Positions 1 to 6,531 of a stretch of 32,561 nt of DNA are shown piece after piece (within the stretch, counting starts at the first letter, position 1; each line of letters opens with the position of its first letter). The translations under genes and the position numbers were made by a program. The stretch comes from an uncultured Erysipelotrichaceae bacterium (lineage in GTDB: Bacteria > Bacillota_I > Bacilli_A > Erysipelotrichales > Erysipelotrichaceae), in assembly GCA_944326825.1 (NCBI GenBank), contig CALVFL010000019.1:1-32561 (forward strand), read 5' to 3'. A model generated the notes under the pieces. The model was not told the DNA's origin, did no database searches, and worked only from the letters and a program-made list of their open reading frames with translations.

Positions 1-167
1 TTAAAAAGATAGCATTATGGAAATATAAAAACCATCATAACGCTTATAATTACTCTTTATAATGGGCTATAAACTCTATTTTTATTATTACTTATAATAT
101 CCAACACTAAAATAAACAAAAATAAAATAGCCATCTCATACAGATAACCTATATAAGATGGCTATTT
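1..167. other. AT-rich non-coding left edge
   Basis: No credible gene is seen here on either strand. The stretch is very AT-rich and holds three TATAAT-like hexamers (45-50, 58-63, 93-98), none with a convincing -35 partner, so they may only reflect composition. An imperfect inverted repeat (32-40 with 57-65) and a perfect 12-bp repeat (125-136 with 156-167) are present. The right end runs into the truncated YjbR-like gene. Confidence 0.6.
125..167. terminator. 12-bp inverted repeat, possible leftward terminator
   Basis: AAATAGCCATCT (125-136) is perfectly complementary to AGATGGCTATTT (156-167) around a 19-base loop. The left flank is A-rich, so on the minus strand the hairpin would be followed by a T-rich tract. 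On the plus strand only a short TTT follows. No leftward gene in the window needs it. It lies exactly where the recognisable part of the YjbR-like gene begins, so it may mark the junction of an old deletion. Confidence 0.45.
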
Positions 168-552
168 GTCAACAGTCTGAAATGTTTTAAAGAAACATAT
201 TTTAGTATTGCAAGAGCCGATCAGATAGCGAAACTGATAGATGAGAAATATCAGGTCAAGCCACAGTTTATCTTTAAGGATCTTAAAGATTGTGCTGTTT
301 TTTTATAAAAATGAGCATAAATGGTTTGCAGTTTTGATGGAAGTGGATGGCAGAGTATTTGATATTGATAAGCGGGTAGCTATCATAAATGTCAAACTTG
401 ATGATGAAGTGGAAGAATACTTAAAATATGAAGGTATTTATAAAGCTTATCACATGAATAAAAAGAAATGGGTAAGCATCATGCTGGATGAAAGGGTCAG
501 CGATGATCTTTTGCTGAAACTTGTTGATAAGAGTTATAATCTGGTTAGGTAA
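168..552 (+). pseudogene. MmcQ/YjbR-family protein remnant, 5' truncated and frameshifted
   Basis: The MmcQ/YjbR fold is a small DNA-binding-like domain of unknown role. The C-terminal part is clear from about 300 onward: HKWFAVLMEVDGRVF, then GIYKAYHMNKKKWVSIMLD, the family hallmark. The preceding part of the domain lies in another frame (codons in phase with 240), reading KLIDEKYQVKPQFIFKDLKD and then CAVF before a stop at 306. The two frames meet in a run of seven T (298-304); removing one T gives CAVFYKNEHKWFAVLM, which aligns across the junction with normal family members. The upstream frame is open from 126 but has no ATG, and begins with a KCFKE segment resembling the middle of the longer two-part YjbR proteins. 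The N-terminal half is therefore missing. The in-frame ATG at 241 belongs to the wrong frame for the first 19 codons. A sequencing error could explain the T7 shift but not the missing 5' half. Confidence 0.75.
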
Positions 553-553
553 T

Positions 554-1261
554 ATGGCTATCTGGAATCCCTGGCATGGCTGCCATAAGAAAAGCAGCGG
601 CTGTTTAAACTGCTATATGTTTAGAAGAGATGCTCTATATGACATTGATTCTACCAAAGTCCGCAAGACTAAAGATTTTGATCTGGCTTTAAGAAAGAAT
701 AAAAAAGGGGAATATGTCTTAAAAGATGAAGAAGTTTATCTTTGCATGACCTCTGACTTTTTTGTTGCAGAAGCTGATGAATGGCGAAAGGAGATCTTTA
801 CGATGATCAAAATGCGTAAGGATCTGCATTTTCATATCATTACTAAAAGGATCGAAAGGTTTGATCTAAATATTCTTAAAGATGATCCTTTTGACAATAT
901 CACCCTATGTCCGACTTGTGAAGATCAAAGAGCTGCCGATGAAAGACTGCCCATCCTTTTAAAGATCCCTTTAAAACATAAAGAAGTCATCTTAGAACCG
1001 CTTTTAGAAAAAGTGGATATTGAAAAGTATCTGGCGACTAAAATGATCTCTCAAGTGACCTGCGGCGGGGAATCGGGCCAAGAGGGCAGATTATGTGATT
1101 ATGAATGGATTTTATCGCTTAGAGAACAATGTCTTAAAACAGGTACCAGGTTTTATTTCAAACAGACCGGCACGCATTTTAAAAAAGATGGGAAGGTCTA
1201 TACCATCGATCGAAAATATCAATTAAGCCAGGCCAGTAAAGCTAATATCAATATCTTATAG
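554..1261 (+). CDS. DUF5131 family protein (phage Gp37/Gp68-like)
   Basis: This is a protein of about 235 aa, full length for the DUF5131 family, which is found in phages and bacteria and has no established function. The family start is seen: MAIWNPWHGCHKKSSGCLNC, with cysteines at residues 10, 17 and 20 (CX6CX2C) followed by Y-M, which suggests a metal or Fe-S site. Further family blocks follow in order: ITKRIERF, a second cysteine pair CPTCEDQ, LPILLKIPLKHKEVILEPLL, CGGESG, and near the C-terminus CDYEW, FKQTGTHFKKDGK and a final SQASKANI. The ATG at 554 was preferred to an in-frame ATG at 521 because the family begins at this point and the stop of the YjbR remnant (550-552) is one base upstream, suggesting the two were once translationally coupled. 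The stop overlaps the convergent gene's stop by six bases. The family call is firm; the reaction is unknown. Confidence 0.85.
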   Translation: MAIWNPWHGCHKKSSGCLNCYMFRRDALYDIDSTKVRKTKDFDLALRKNKKGEYVLKDEEVYLCMTSDFFVAEADEWRKEIFTMIKMRKDLHFHIITKRIERFDLNILKDDPFDNITLCPTCEDQRAADERLPILLKIPLKHKEVILEPLLEKVDIEKYLATKMISQVTCGGESGQEGRLCDYEWILSLREQCLKTGTRFYFKQTGTHFKKDGKVYTIDRKYQLSQASKANINIL

Positions 1262-2668
1262 TAAATGTTTTTTAAAGTAGGCAGATTGTTTGCGAAGCTC
1301 TTTATCCAAGACTTCAAGACCAAGGGTTTCAGCCAGAGTTTTTTCATCGCTGAAAAGATCGGTGCCTAGACCGAGTTTATGACCCTTTATTTCATAGCCT
1401 AAAGCAGAAAGAGTAGTTGGAAAGTAGTCAAAAGAAGTAAAGAGGCGATCTTTGGTGGTAACTGGTTTTCTTTGGGCGTTGATATAGGTATTGAAGATCG
1501 TTCTATCATAATCTTTATTGTAAGTTTTAGAGATATAAGTCTGAGCCATGCTGGTATGATCGCCGGTGATCAAAATGACACTATCTTCATAAAAAGGCTG
1601 CTTCTTTAGCCATTCAACAAACTCGGCTACTTTTATAGCTTCTAAAGCAATGATATTCGATAATCTTTCCGGATAGATCTCTTGATAGTCTTTACCCTTA
1701 TAACCTTTAGGATGATGGGTATCAACTGTCAAGATAGAGATATTGAAAGGCTCATTTCTTTTAGCAGCTTTTATGATCTCCTCTTTGGCGAACGTAAAGA
1801 GCTTTTCATCTTCAAAGCCCCAAAAGATGTGATAGTCATCTTTTAGATAGTGATTTTTTATAGCGTAGGGATGATCGAAGATCAGATCGATGTTATGCTT
1901 GTCAAAATAAAACTTGCGTCCTCCGAAATAGGCATTGGAGCCGATGATGAATTCATTGTAGTAGCCATCTTTTTTAAGGATGTCATAAAGGGTGGTCGTT
2001 CCTTTTAAAAAGTCGCTTTCATCTTTAAAACGCTTATGACCTAAAGGTATAAGCAAGGGGATGCCGGCTGTTTGTGCGATGATGCCGCCGGTCGTCCAGC
2101 CGGTACCGGAAACGATTTTGGCTCCGCCCATCTTATCATTATGCGAAAAAAAGATGTTTTCTTTTCTTATTTTACTCAAAGGAGCAATAAGATCACTTTC
2201 ATAGTCGCCGCCGTCCTTTTTAGCCATAAAAGTATTCTCTAAAGATTCTACATAGATCGTGATGAGATTCATTTTCTTTAAAGGAGGAATGATCTCAACT
2301 TTTTTAGGATCGGCATAATATTTTTCGTAGATGTCACTTTTTCTAAAGAGATTAAAGATATAGCCCCAGATTTTGATCCTTTGTCCGCTGATGATAAGTG
2401 AAATGATAAAAATAAGTATCAAGATCAAATTGCCGGCAATATTAAAGAAATGCAGGATGAAGAATGCCGCTATCGCTAAAAGCAAGGCTTTAAGAAAACA
2501 TAGTTTAAAGAAATCATAGATGAATTCCTTGTTAGTACCCTCTAAAGGTACTTTTAAGTGAAAGACGATCTGCTCAAAACAGGATAGACCAAAGTAGCCG
2601 CAAGCCCAGTCAGCACTGATAATCATTAAGAAACTGATAAAAAGAAACAAGACATCTAATATTTCCAT
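1256..2668 (-). CDS. Membrane phosphoglycerol transferase / LTA synthase-like sulfatase-fold protein
   Basis: The 470-aa protein has about three N-terminal membrane segments (roughly 4-19, 53-75, 77-95) and then an extracellular alkaline-phosphatase/sulfatase-fold domain. Visible active-site elements are the metal ligand in IYVESLENT (Glu141), the nucleophile region GTGWTTGG (Thr182/183), VDTHH (316-319) and TGDHTS (Asp380, His381). The GTGWTTGG form and the ESLENT block resemble E. coli OpgB/MdoB, which moves phosphoglycerol onto glucans, more than classic LtaS, which usually has five N-terminal helices. Its likely job is transfer of glycerol phosphate from phosphatidylglycerol to a surface glycan or glycolipid; the acceptor is unknown. 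No Shine-Dalgarno sequence precedes the ATG, and a TGCTAAGAT extended -10-like element ends only seven bases upstream, so a leaderless mRNA is possible. It stands alone and divergent from the ROK kinase gene. Confidence 0.85.
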   Translation of the reverse strand: MEILDVLFLFISFLMIISADWACGYFGLSCFEQIVFHLKVPLEGTNKEFIYDFFKLCFLKALLLAIAAFFILHFFNIAGNLILILIFIISLIISGQRIKIWGYIFNLFRKSDIYEKYYADPKKVEIIPPLKKMNLITIYVESLENTFMAKKDGGDYESDLIAPLSKIRKENIFFSHNDKMGGAKIVSGTGWTTGGIIAQTAGIPLLIPLGHKRFKDESDFLKGTTTLYDILKKDGYYNEFIIGSNAYFGGRKFYFDKHNIDLIFDHPYAIKNHYLKDDYHIFWGFEDEKLFTFAKEEIIKAAKRNEPFNISILTVDTHHPKGYKGKDYQEIYPERLSNIIALEAIKVAEFVEWLKKQPFYEDSVILITGDHTSMAQTYISKTYNKDYDRTIFNTYINAQRKPVTTKDRLFTSFDYFPTTLSALGYEIKGHKLGLGTDLFSDEKTLAETLGLEVLDKELRKQSAYFKKHLL

Positions 2669-2675
2669 ATTGAAT

Positions 2676-2684
2676 ATCTTAGCA
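2676..2684 (-). promoter_or_regulatory. Extended -10-like element of the phosphoglycerol transferase gene
   Basis: Read on the minus strand this is TG-C-TAAGAT, an extended -10 form. It is followed by seven bases and then the ATG at 2668. No good -35 is seen. If used, transcription would start at or almost at the start codon. Confidence 0.4.
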
Positions 2685-2701
2685 CAAATCTTTAAAGATG
2701 A

Positions 2702-2730
2702 TTTAATTTTATAGATCTTTATTCTATAAT
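2702..2730 (+). promoter_or_regulatory. Promoter of the ROK kinase gene
   Basis: A perfect TATAAT (2725-2730) has a weak -35-like TTTAAT (2702-2707) at a 17-base spacing. The start codon at 2760 follows after an AGAGGGA ribosome binding site. Confidence 0.55.
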
Positions 2731-2759
2731 GAAATCAAGAAATAAAAGAGGGAAATAAA

Positions 2760-3656
2760 ATGAAAACTTATGTTGCAGTAGATCTTGGCGGCACTAATAT
2801 CAGGGCGGCCATCGTCGATGAAGAAGGGAAGATCCTAGAGATCAAAAAGGATAAGACAGAAGCTTCCTTAGGCAAAGAACATGTCATGGCTAAAATGGAA
2901 GAGCTGATCGCTTCCTTAGGTGGTTTAAATGAGGCTTTGGGGATTGGTCTTGGCATACCGGGTCCGACTGATACTATCAACGGCAAGATCATCTTATCCA
3001 ATAATCTTCCGGATCTTATCGGTTATCCGATCGCTGATCGCATCCGCAAAAGATTCAATAAACCGACCTTCATGGCTAATGATGTCAAAGTAGCCGGTAT
3101 TGCTGAAGCTTTGCTGGGCGAGGGCAGAGGTTCTAATAATCTTTATTATTTAACGATCTCCACAGGTGTGGCTGGAGCTATGATCCTTGATGGCAAGGTC
3201 CTTTCTGGCTTTCATGGTCATGGCGGCGAGATCGGCAATATGACGATCGATCCAAACCGTGAAAGCATTGGCGGCTTAAATAAAGGAGCTGCTGAATCAT
3301 GGGTATCTGGACCTTCAATCGTTAGGGAGGCCAATAAAGCCTGCAATAAAAAATTCAAACATGCCGGTGAAGTCTTTGAAGCCGCTAAAAGCGATGAAAG
3401 GGCTAAGGCCGTGGTTGAAAGATTTAAAGATGATCTGGCAGTGCTTCTGGCAGGGGTTTGCTTTGTTTGCGATCCTGAGAAGATCATGATCCAGGGCGGC
3501 GTGATGAAATCGGCTGGTGAATTCTTAAGTGATGTTGAAGAAAGGATGCGCAAACTTCTTTTCCCAGGCATGAGAGAAACAACTTTGGCTTATGCCAGTG
3601 TTGAAGAAGCCGGTCTTGTGGGCGCAGCCATGCTGGCGAAGTCAGAACTGGCTTAA
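2760..3656 (+). CDS. ROK-family sugar kinase without the zinc site
   Basis: This 298-aa protein has the ROK (repressor, ORF, kinase) sugar-kinase fold and no N-terminal DNA-binding domain, so it is an enzyme-type member. Seen are the phosphate-binding DLGGTNIRAAIVD (8-20), GLGIPGPTD (63-71), the catalytic-base motif ANDVK (Asn107-Asp108), the STGVAGAMILDG loop (134-145) and GGEIGN (155-160). In typical ROK kinases the last motif is GEIGH and is followed by a CxCGxxGCxE zinc motif. Here His is replaced by Asn160, and the following 161-180 region (IGGLNKGAAESW) has no cysteine, so all four ligands are gone while the final Glu is kept. A glucokinase or other hexose/amino-sugar kinase role is likely, but the substrate cannot be read from sequence. 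It is transcribed alone, from its own promoter to a shared two-way terminator. Confidence 0.85.
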   Translation: MKTYVAVDLGGTNIRAAIVDEEGKILEIKKDKTEASLGKEHVMAKMEELIASLGGLNEALGIGLGIPGPTDTINGKIILSNNLPDLIGYPIADRIRKRFNKPTFMANDVKVAGIAEALLGEGRGSNNLYYLTISTGVAGAMILDGKVLSGFHGHGGEIGNMTIDPNRESIGGLNKGAAESWVSGPSIVREANKACNKKFKHAGEVFEAAKSDERAKAVVERFKDDLAVLLAGVCFVCDPEKIMIQGGVMKSAGEFLSDVEERMRKLLFPGMRETTLAYASVEEAGLVGAAMLAKSELA

Positions 3657-3668
3657 AAGAATAATAAA

Positions 3669-3696
3669 AGGCTATAAACAGCGAGGTTTATAGCCT
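3669..3696. terminator. Bidirectional rho-independent terminator
   Basis: AGGCTATAAAC (3669-3679) pairs perfectly with GTTTATAGCCT (3686-3696) around a six-base loop. The plus side is followed by AGTTTTTATTT, and the minus side by a T-rich tract (complement of AGAATAATAAA). It sits between the convergent ROK kinase and trpS genes and can end both transcripts. Confidence 0.9.
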
Positions 3697-3701
3697 AGTT
3701 T

Positions 3702-4697
3702 TTATTTGCGTTTATGAATATCGATGCCGATCTTTCTTTCAACCTTTTTGACTTTTTTAAAGGCCATCTTATGAGCTTTGAGAGCTCCTTCATTCAAGAC
3801 ATCTTCGATGATGTTTTCCTTTATGATCTCGTTATATCTCTTTTGGATCTTTTCAATTTCTTGAACTACTACATCAGCAACAGCTTTCTTGAATTCCCCA
3901 TAGCCTTTGCCTTTAAATTCAGCAGCGATCTCTTCCTTGCTTATATCAGTGAGAGCAGAATAGATCTCTAAGAGATTATAGATACCCGGCTGTCTTTCCT
4001 GATCGACTTTGATCTCGCCATAGGAATCAGTCACGGCTGACATGATCTTTTTTCTGATCACATTAAGATCATCTAAAAGATAGATGCAGCCTTTGTCATT
4101 GTTTTCAGATTTAGACATTTTATGGTACGGGTCATTTAACATCATGATCCTTTTGCCGACTTGTTGTACTAAAGGCTCTGGCAGTTTGAAAGTTTCGCCA
4201 TAACGGTTATTAAAGCGCTGAGCGATGTCACGAGTCAATTCGACATGCTGTTTTTGATCATCGCCGACAGGCACATAGTCGGCATCATAAAGCAGAATAT
4301 CAGCCGCCATCAGACACGGGTAGGTATATAGGCCTGCCGAAAGACCGCTTTCACCCTTAGCCATCTTATCTTTGAATTGCGTCATACGGTTTAATTCGCC
4401 AAGATAGGTATTGCAGGCCATGATATAGCCAAGTTCGGCATGTTCCATGACGTCTGTCTGCAAAAACATCGTCGTCTTTTCAGGATCTAGACCGCAAGCC
4501 ATATAAAGGGCAGCAGCATCCTTGAGATTCTTTTTAAGTTCTTCAGGTTCCTGATAGACGGTAATGCAGTGTAAATTGGCAATGAAGACGATCATCTCAT
4601 AATCATTTTGATACTTAACGAAGTTTCTGATCGCTCCGATATAATTGCCCAGTGTTAATTTTCCCGTCGGTTTGACTGCCGACAACATTCTTTTCAT
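3702..4697 (-). CDS. trpS: Tryptophanyl-tRNA synthetase
   Basis: This class I aminoacyl-tRNA synthetase charges tRNA-Trp with tryptophan in the cytoplasm. The HIGH-like motif appears as PTGKLTLGNYIGA near the N-terminus, ELNRMTQFKDK and the VPVGDDQKQHVELTRDIA block lie in the middle, and the KMSKS loop is seen literally in HKMSKSE (about residues 192-198). The length of 331 aa is normal. I start at the third possible Met because GGAGG lies seven bases upstream of it; the ATG at 4703 is only one base from the same site, and the family begins MKRMLSGVKPTG. It is a single-gene unit governed by the T-box leader directly upstream. Confidence 0.96.
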   Translation of the reverse strand: MKRMLSAVKPTGKLTLGNYIGAIRNFVKYQNDYEMIVFIANLHCITVYQEPEELKKNLKDAAALYMACGLDPEKTTMFLQTDVMEHAELGYIMACNTYLGELNRMTQFKDKMAKGESGLSAGLYTYPCLMAADILLYDADYVPVGDDQKQHVELTRDIAQRFNNRYGETFKLPEPLVQQVGKRIMMLNDPYHKMSKSENNDKGCIYLLDDLNVIRKKIMSAVTDSYGEIKVDQERQPGIYNLLEIYSALTDISKEEIAAEFKGKGYGEFKKAVADVVVQEIEKIQKRYNEIIKENIIEDVLNEGALKAHKMAFKKVKKVERKIGIDIHKRK

Positions 4698-4710
4698 GCT
4701 CATACCTCCA

Positions 4711-4880
4711 AAATAAAAAAAGCACCTCTATGGGACGATCTTAACCGTGGTGCCACCCAATTTCGCCAATATCTGGCCTTTTAAAGATAACGGATTTACC
4801 ATTGACCCAGTTCATTAAATATGCTCTGATCATTTTCACCAGCCACGATCTCTCTTAAAGGCAACATAGATAACTACTGC
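4711..4880 (-). promoter_or_regulatory. T-box riboswitch (tRNA-Trp sensing) upstream of trpS
   Basis: On the minus strand the leader carries the T-box core GGGTGGCACCACGG (complement of 4745-4758). The four bases UGGC in it can pair with the GCCA end of uncharged tRNA-Trp. Stem I features include GGTGAAAA (4840-4833). A likely specifier TGG, the Trp codon, lies in GAACTGGG (TGG = 4809-4807). A terminator with arms GCACC (4753-4749) and GGTGC (4726-4722) is followed by seven T (4721-4715). Pairing of uncharged tRNA would favour the antiterminator and turn on trpS when tryptophan is short. Stem I is compact (about 80 bases). The specifier choice is an inference; the T-box identity is firm. Confidence 0.93.
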
Positions 4881-4884
4881 TTAT

Positions 4885-4912
4885 ATTGTATCATTTAAGT
4901 TCTAATTGTCAA
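4885..4912 (-). promoter_or_regulatory. Promoter of the T-box/trpS transcript
   Basis: On the minus strand there is a perfect -35 TTGACA (4912-4907), a 16-base spacer and a -10 TACAAT (4890-4885). It drives the leader starting near 4878. Its -35 overlaps the -35 of the divergent spx promoter. Confidence 0.8.
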
Positions 4913-4934
4913 AACCTTCTAAAGTATTTAAAAT
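4906..4934 (+). promoter_or_regulatory. Promoter of spx-mnmA-recD2
   Basis: The -35 TTGTCA (4906-4911), a 17-base spacer and the -10 TAAAAT (4929-4934) give a good sigma-A site. The leader would be short, with AAAGAGGT about ten bases before the ATG at 4959. The -35 occupies nearly the same bases as the TTGACA of the trpS promoter on the other strand. Confidence 0.65.
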
Positions 4935-4958
4935 AGGGTTGTAAAGAGGTTTTTAATT

Positions 4959-5393
4959 ATGATCGTTATCTATACATCGCCCGGTTGTGCTTCTTGCCGT
5001 AAGGTCAAAGCTTATCTTAAAGAACACAATATCAGATTTATTGAAAAGAATATCTTTAATGTCTTGCTTAACAAGAATGAAGTCAAATATCTTTTAAGCC
5101 GCTCAGACAATGGTGCTGATGATATCATCTCCAAAAGATCCAAGATCATTCAGGAAGACAAGATCGATATCGATGCCATGTCCACTGATCAGCTCATCGA
5201 TTTTATCATCAAAAATCCTTCGATCTTGCGCCGTCCGATCATTCTCAACGAAGATAATTTTCAGATCGGTTATGATTCAGAAGAGATCGATGCCTTTATC
5301 CCGAGAGTCGATTTAAAAGATGTAACTAAATGCGACAAGAATTGTCCTAATTTTGAATATTGCGGCAAACTGAGAGGCGAAGTCAATGACTAA
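4959..5393 (+). CDS. spx: Spx/ArsC-family transcriptional regulator with Cys-bearing C-terminal tail
   Basis: Spx binds the C-terminal domain of the RNA polymerase alpha subunit and redirects transcription under disulfide stress. The family features are present: the CxxC redox switch (Cys10-Ala-Ser-Cys13) in the thioredoxin-like fold, Gly52 in SDNGADD at the place known in B. subtilis Spx to contact alpha, KRSKIIQ, and LRRPIILNE (Arg91/92) followed by QIGYDSEEIDAFIPR. The core ends near residue 118. A tail follows that is not in B. subtilis Spx (131 aa), with Cys125, Cys129 and Cys135 in KCDKNCPNFEYCGKLRG. The tail could bind a metal or act as an extra thiol sensor (inference). The gene overlaps mnmA by eight bases, so the two are likely translationally coupled. 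It might be an Spx paralogue rather than the main Spx. Confidence 0.88.
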   Translation: MIVIYTSPGCASCRKVKAYLKEHNIRFIEKNIFNVLLNKNEVKYLLSRSDNGADDIISKRSKIIQEDKIDIDAMSTDQLIDFIIKNPSILRRPIILNEDNFQIGYDSEEIDAFIPRVDLKDVTKCDKNCPNFEYCGKLRGEVND

Positions 5394-6531
5394 GGTCTTG
5401 GTCGGTTTATCAGGCGGTGTTGACAGTGCTGTCGCTGCTTATCTTTTAAAAAAGCAGGGTTATGATGTGACCTGCTGTTTTATGCGTAACTGGGATTCAG
5501 CACTGAATAACGATACACTGGGCAATCCGACTCTTAATGATGACATCTGTCCGCAAGAAGCAGATTATAACGATGCCAAAGCTGTCAGCGAGAAACTGGG
5601 TTTAGAACTGTTAAGAGTGGATTATATAAGTGAATACTGGGAATATGTCTTCAAGAACTTTTTAGATGAATACGCTAAAGGACGGACACCCAACCCGGAT
5701 ATTCTTTGCAATAAATATATCAAGTTTGATGCCTTTGTGGAATTTGCCAAAAGCAAAGGTTTTGATAAGATCGCTACCGGTCATTATGTCAAAAACGGCA
5801 GTTTTAAGGGCAAACCTTGTCTTTTAAAAGCCCACGATCTAAACAAGGATCAATCTTACTTCCTGGCTCAGATCAAACGGGATGTCTTGGATATCAGTTT
5901 ATTTCCGCTTGGCGATATTGATAAAAAGGAAGTCAGAGCGATCGCTCATGAATTGGATTTGAACATTGCCGACAAAAAGGATTCAACAGGTATCTGTTTT
6001 ATCGGCGAGCGTGATTTCAGAGAATTTTTAAAAAACTATATCCCGATGAAAAAAGGCAAGATCATCGATATTGAAACCAAAGAGGTCATTGGCGAGCACG
6101 AAGGTGTTTATTATTACACGATCGGTCAAAGAAAAGGTTTCGGCATCGGCGGCAATAAAGGTCCGTATTTCTGTGTCGGCAAGGATGTCTATAAAAACGA
6201 ACTGTATTTAGCTTCCAAAGATGATGTCAAATGGCTGAATGCCACTTCTTGTCTTTTGACGGGTTTTAATTTACTTGCCGATGTCGATAAAGATAAAGAA
6301 TTGTTATGCAACGCTAAATTCCGCTACCGTCAAAAAGACAATCCAGTCAAAGCCCGTTTTTTAGATAATGATGAAGTCTATCTTGAATTCAGGGAACCTG
6401 TAAAAGCTGTTACCGAAGGACAGCAGGGCGTTTTATATCTTGATGATGTCATGATCGGCGGCGGAGTTATCGATAAGACATATTATGAAGGTGCAGATAA
6501 AAAGGAGATCCTTAAAAGTTATCTTGAATGA
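5386..6531 (+). CDS. mnmA: tRNA-specific 2-thiouridylase MnmA
   Basis: MnmA makes 2-thiouridine at position 34 of tRNAs for Glu, Gln and Lys, using ATP to activate the base and sulfur carried by a cysteine relay. Seen are the PP-loop SGGVDS (9-14), a Cys108 nucleophile in TPNPDILCNKYIKFD, ATGHY, the KDQSYFLA block, and the second catalytic Cys204 in DSTGICFIGER, followed by the C-terminal beta-barrel ending in GGGVID. At 381 aa it is slightly longer than many relatives (about 370). It overlaps spx upstream by eight bases and recD2 downstream by four (ATGA), giving a three-gene operon. Confidence 0.97.
   Translation: MTKVLVGLSGGVDSAVAAYLLKKQGYDVTCCFMRNWDSALNNDTLGNPTLNDDICPQEADYNDAKAVSEKLGLELLRVDYISEYWEYVFKNFLDEYAKGRTPNPDILCNKYIKFDAFVEFAKSKGFDKIATGHYVKNGSFKGKPCLLKAHDLNKDQSYFLAQIKRDVLDISLFPLGDIDKKEVRAIAHELDLNIADKKDSTGICFIGERDFREFLKNYIPMKKGKIIDIETKEVIGEHEGVYYYTIGQRKGFGIGGNKGPYFCVGKDVYKNELYLASKDDVKWLNATSCLLTGFNLLADVDKDKELLCNAKFRYRQKDNPVKARFLDNDEVYLEFREPVKAVTEGQQGVLYLDDVMIGGGVIDKTYYEGADKKEILKSYLE

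Noticed and set aside
32..65. Imperfect hairpin CCATCATAA/TTATAATGG as a terminator or RNA element
   Set aside because: It has one mismatch, a 16-base loop and no T tract, in very AT-rich sequence; chance is likely.
241..320. ATG at 241 as the true start of the YjbR-like gene
   Set aside because: The first 19 codons from this ATG show no family similarity, while another frame over the same bases does, so the ATG is out of frame for the N-terminal part.
2768..3571. Antisense open frames inside the ROK kinase gene
   Set aside because: They lie opposite a clear gene, have no family motifs and show serine/proline-rich composition typical of reverse-strand reading.
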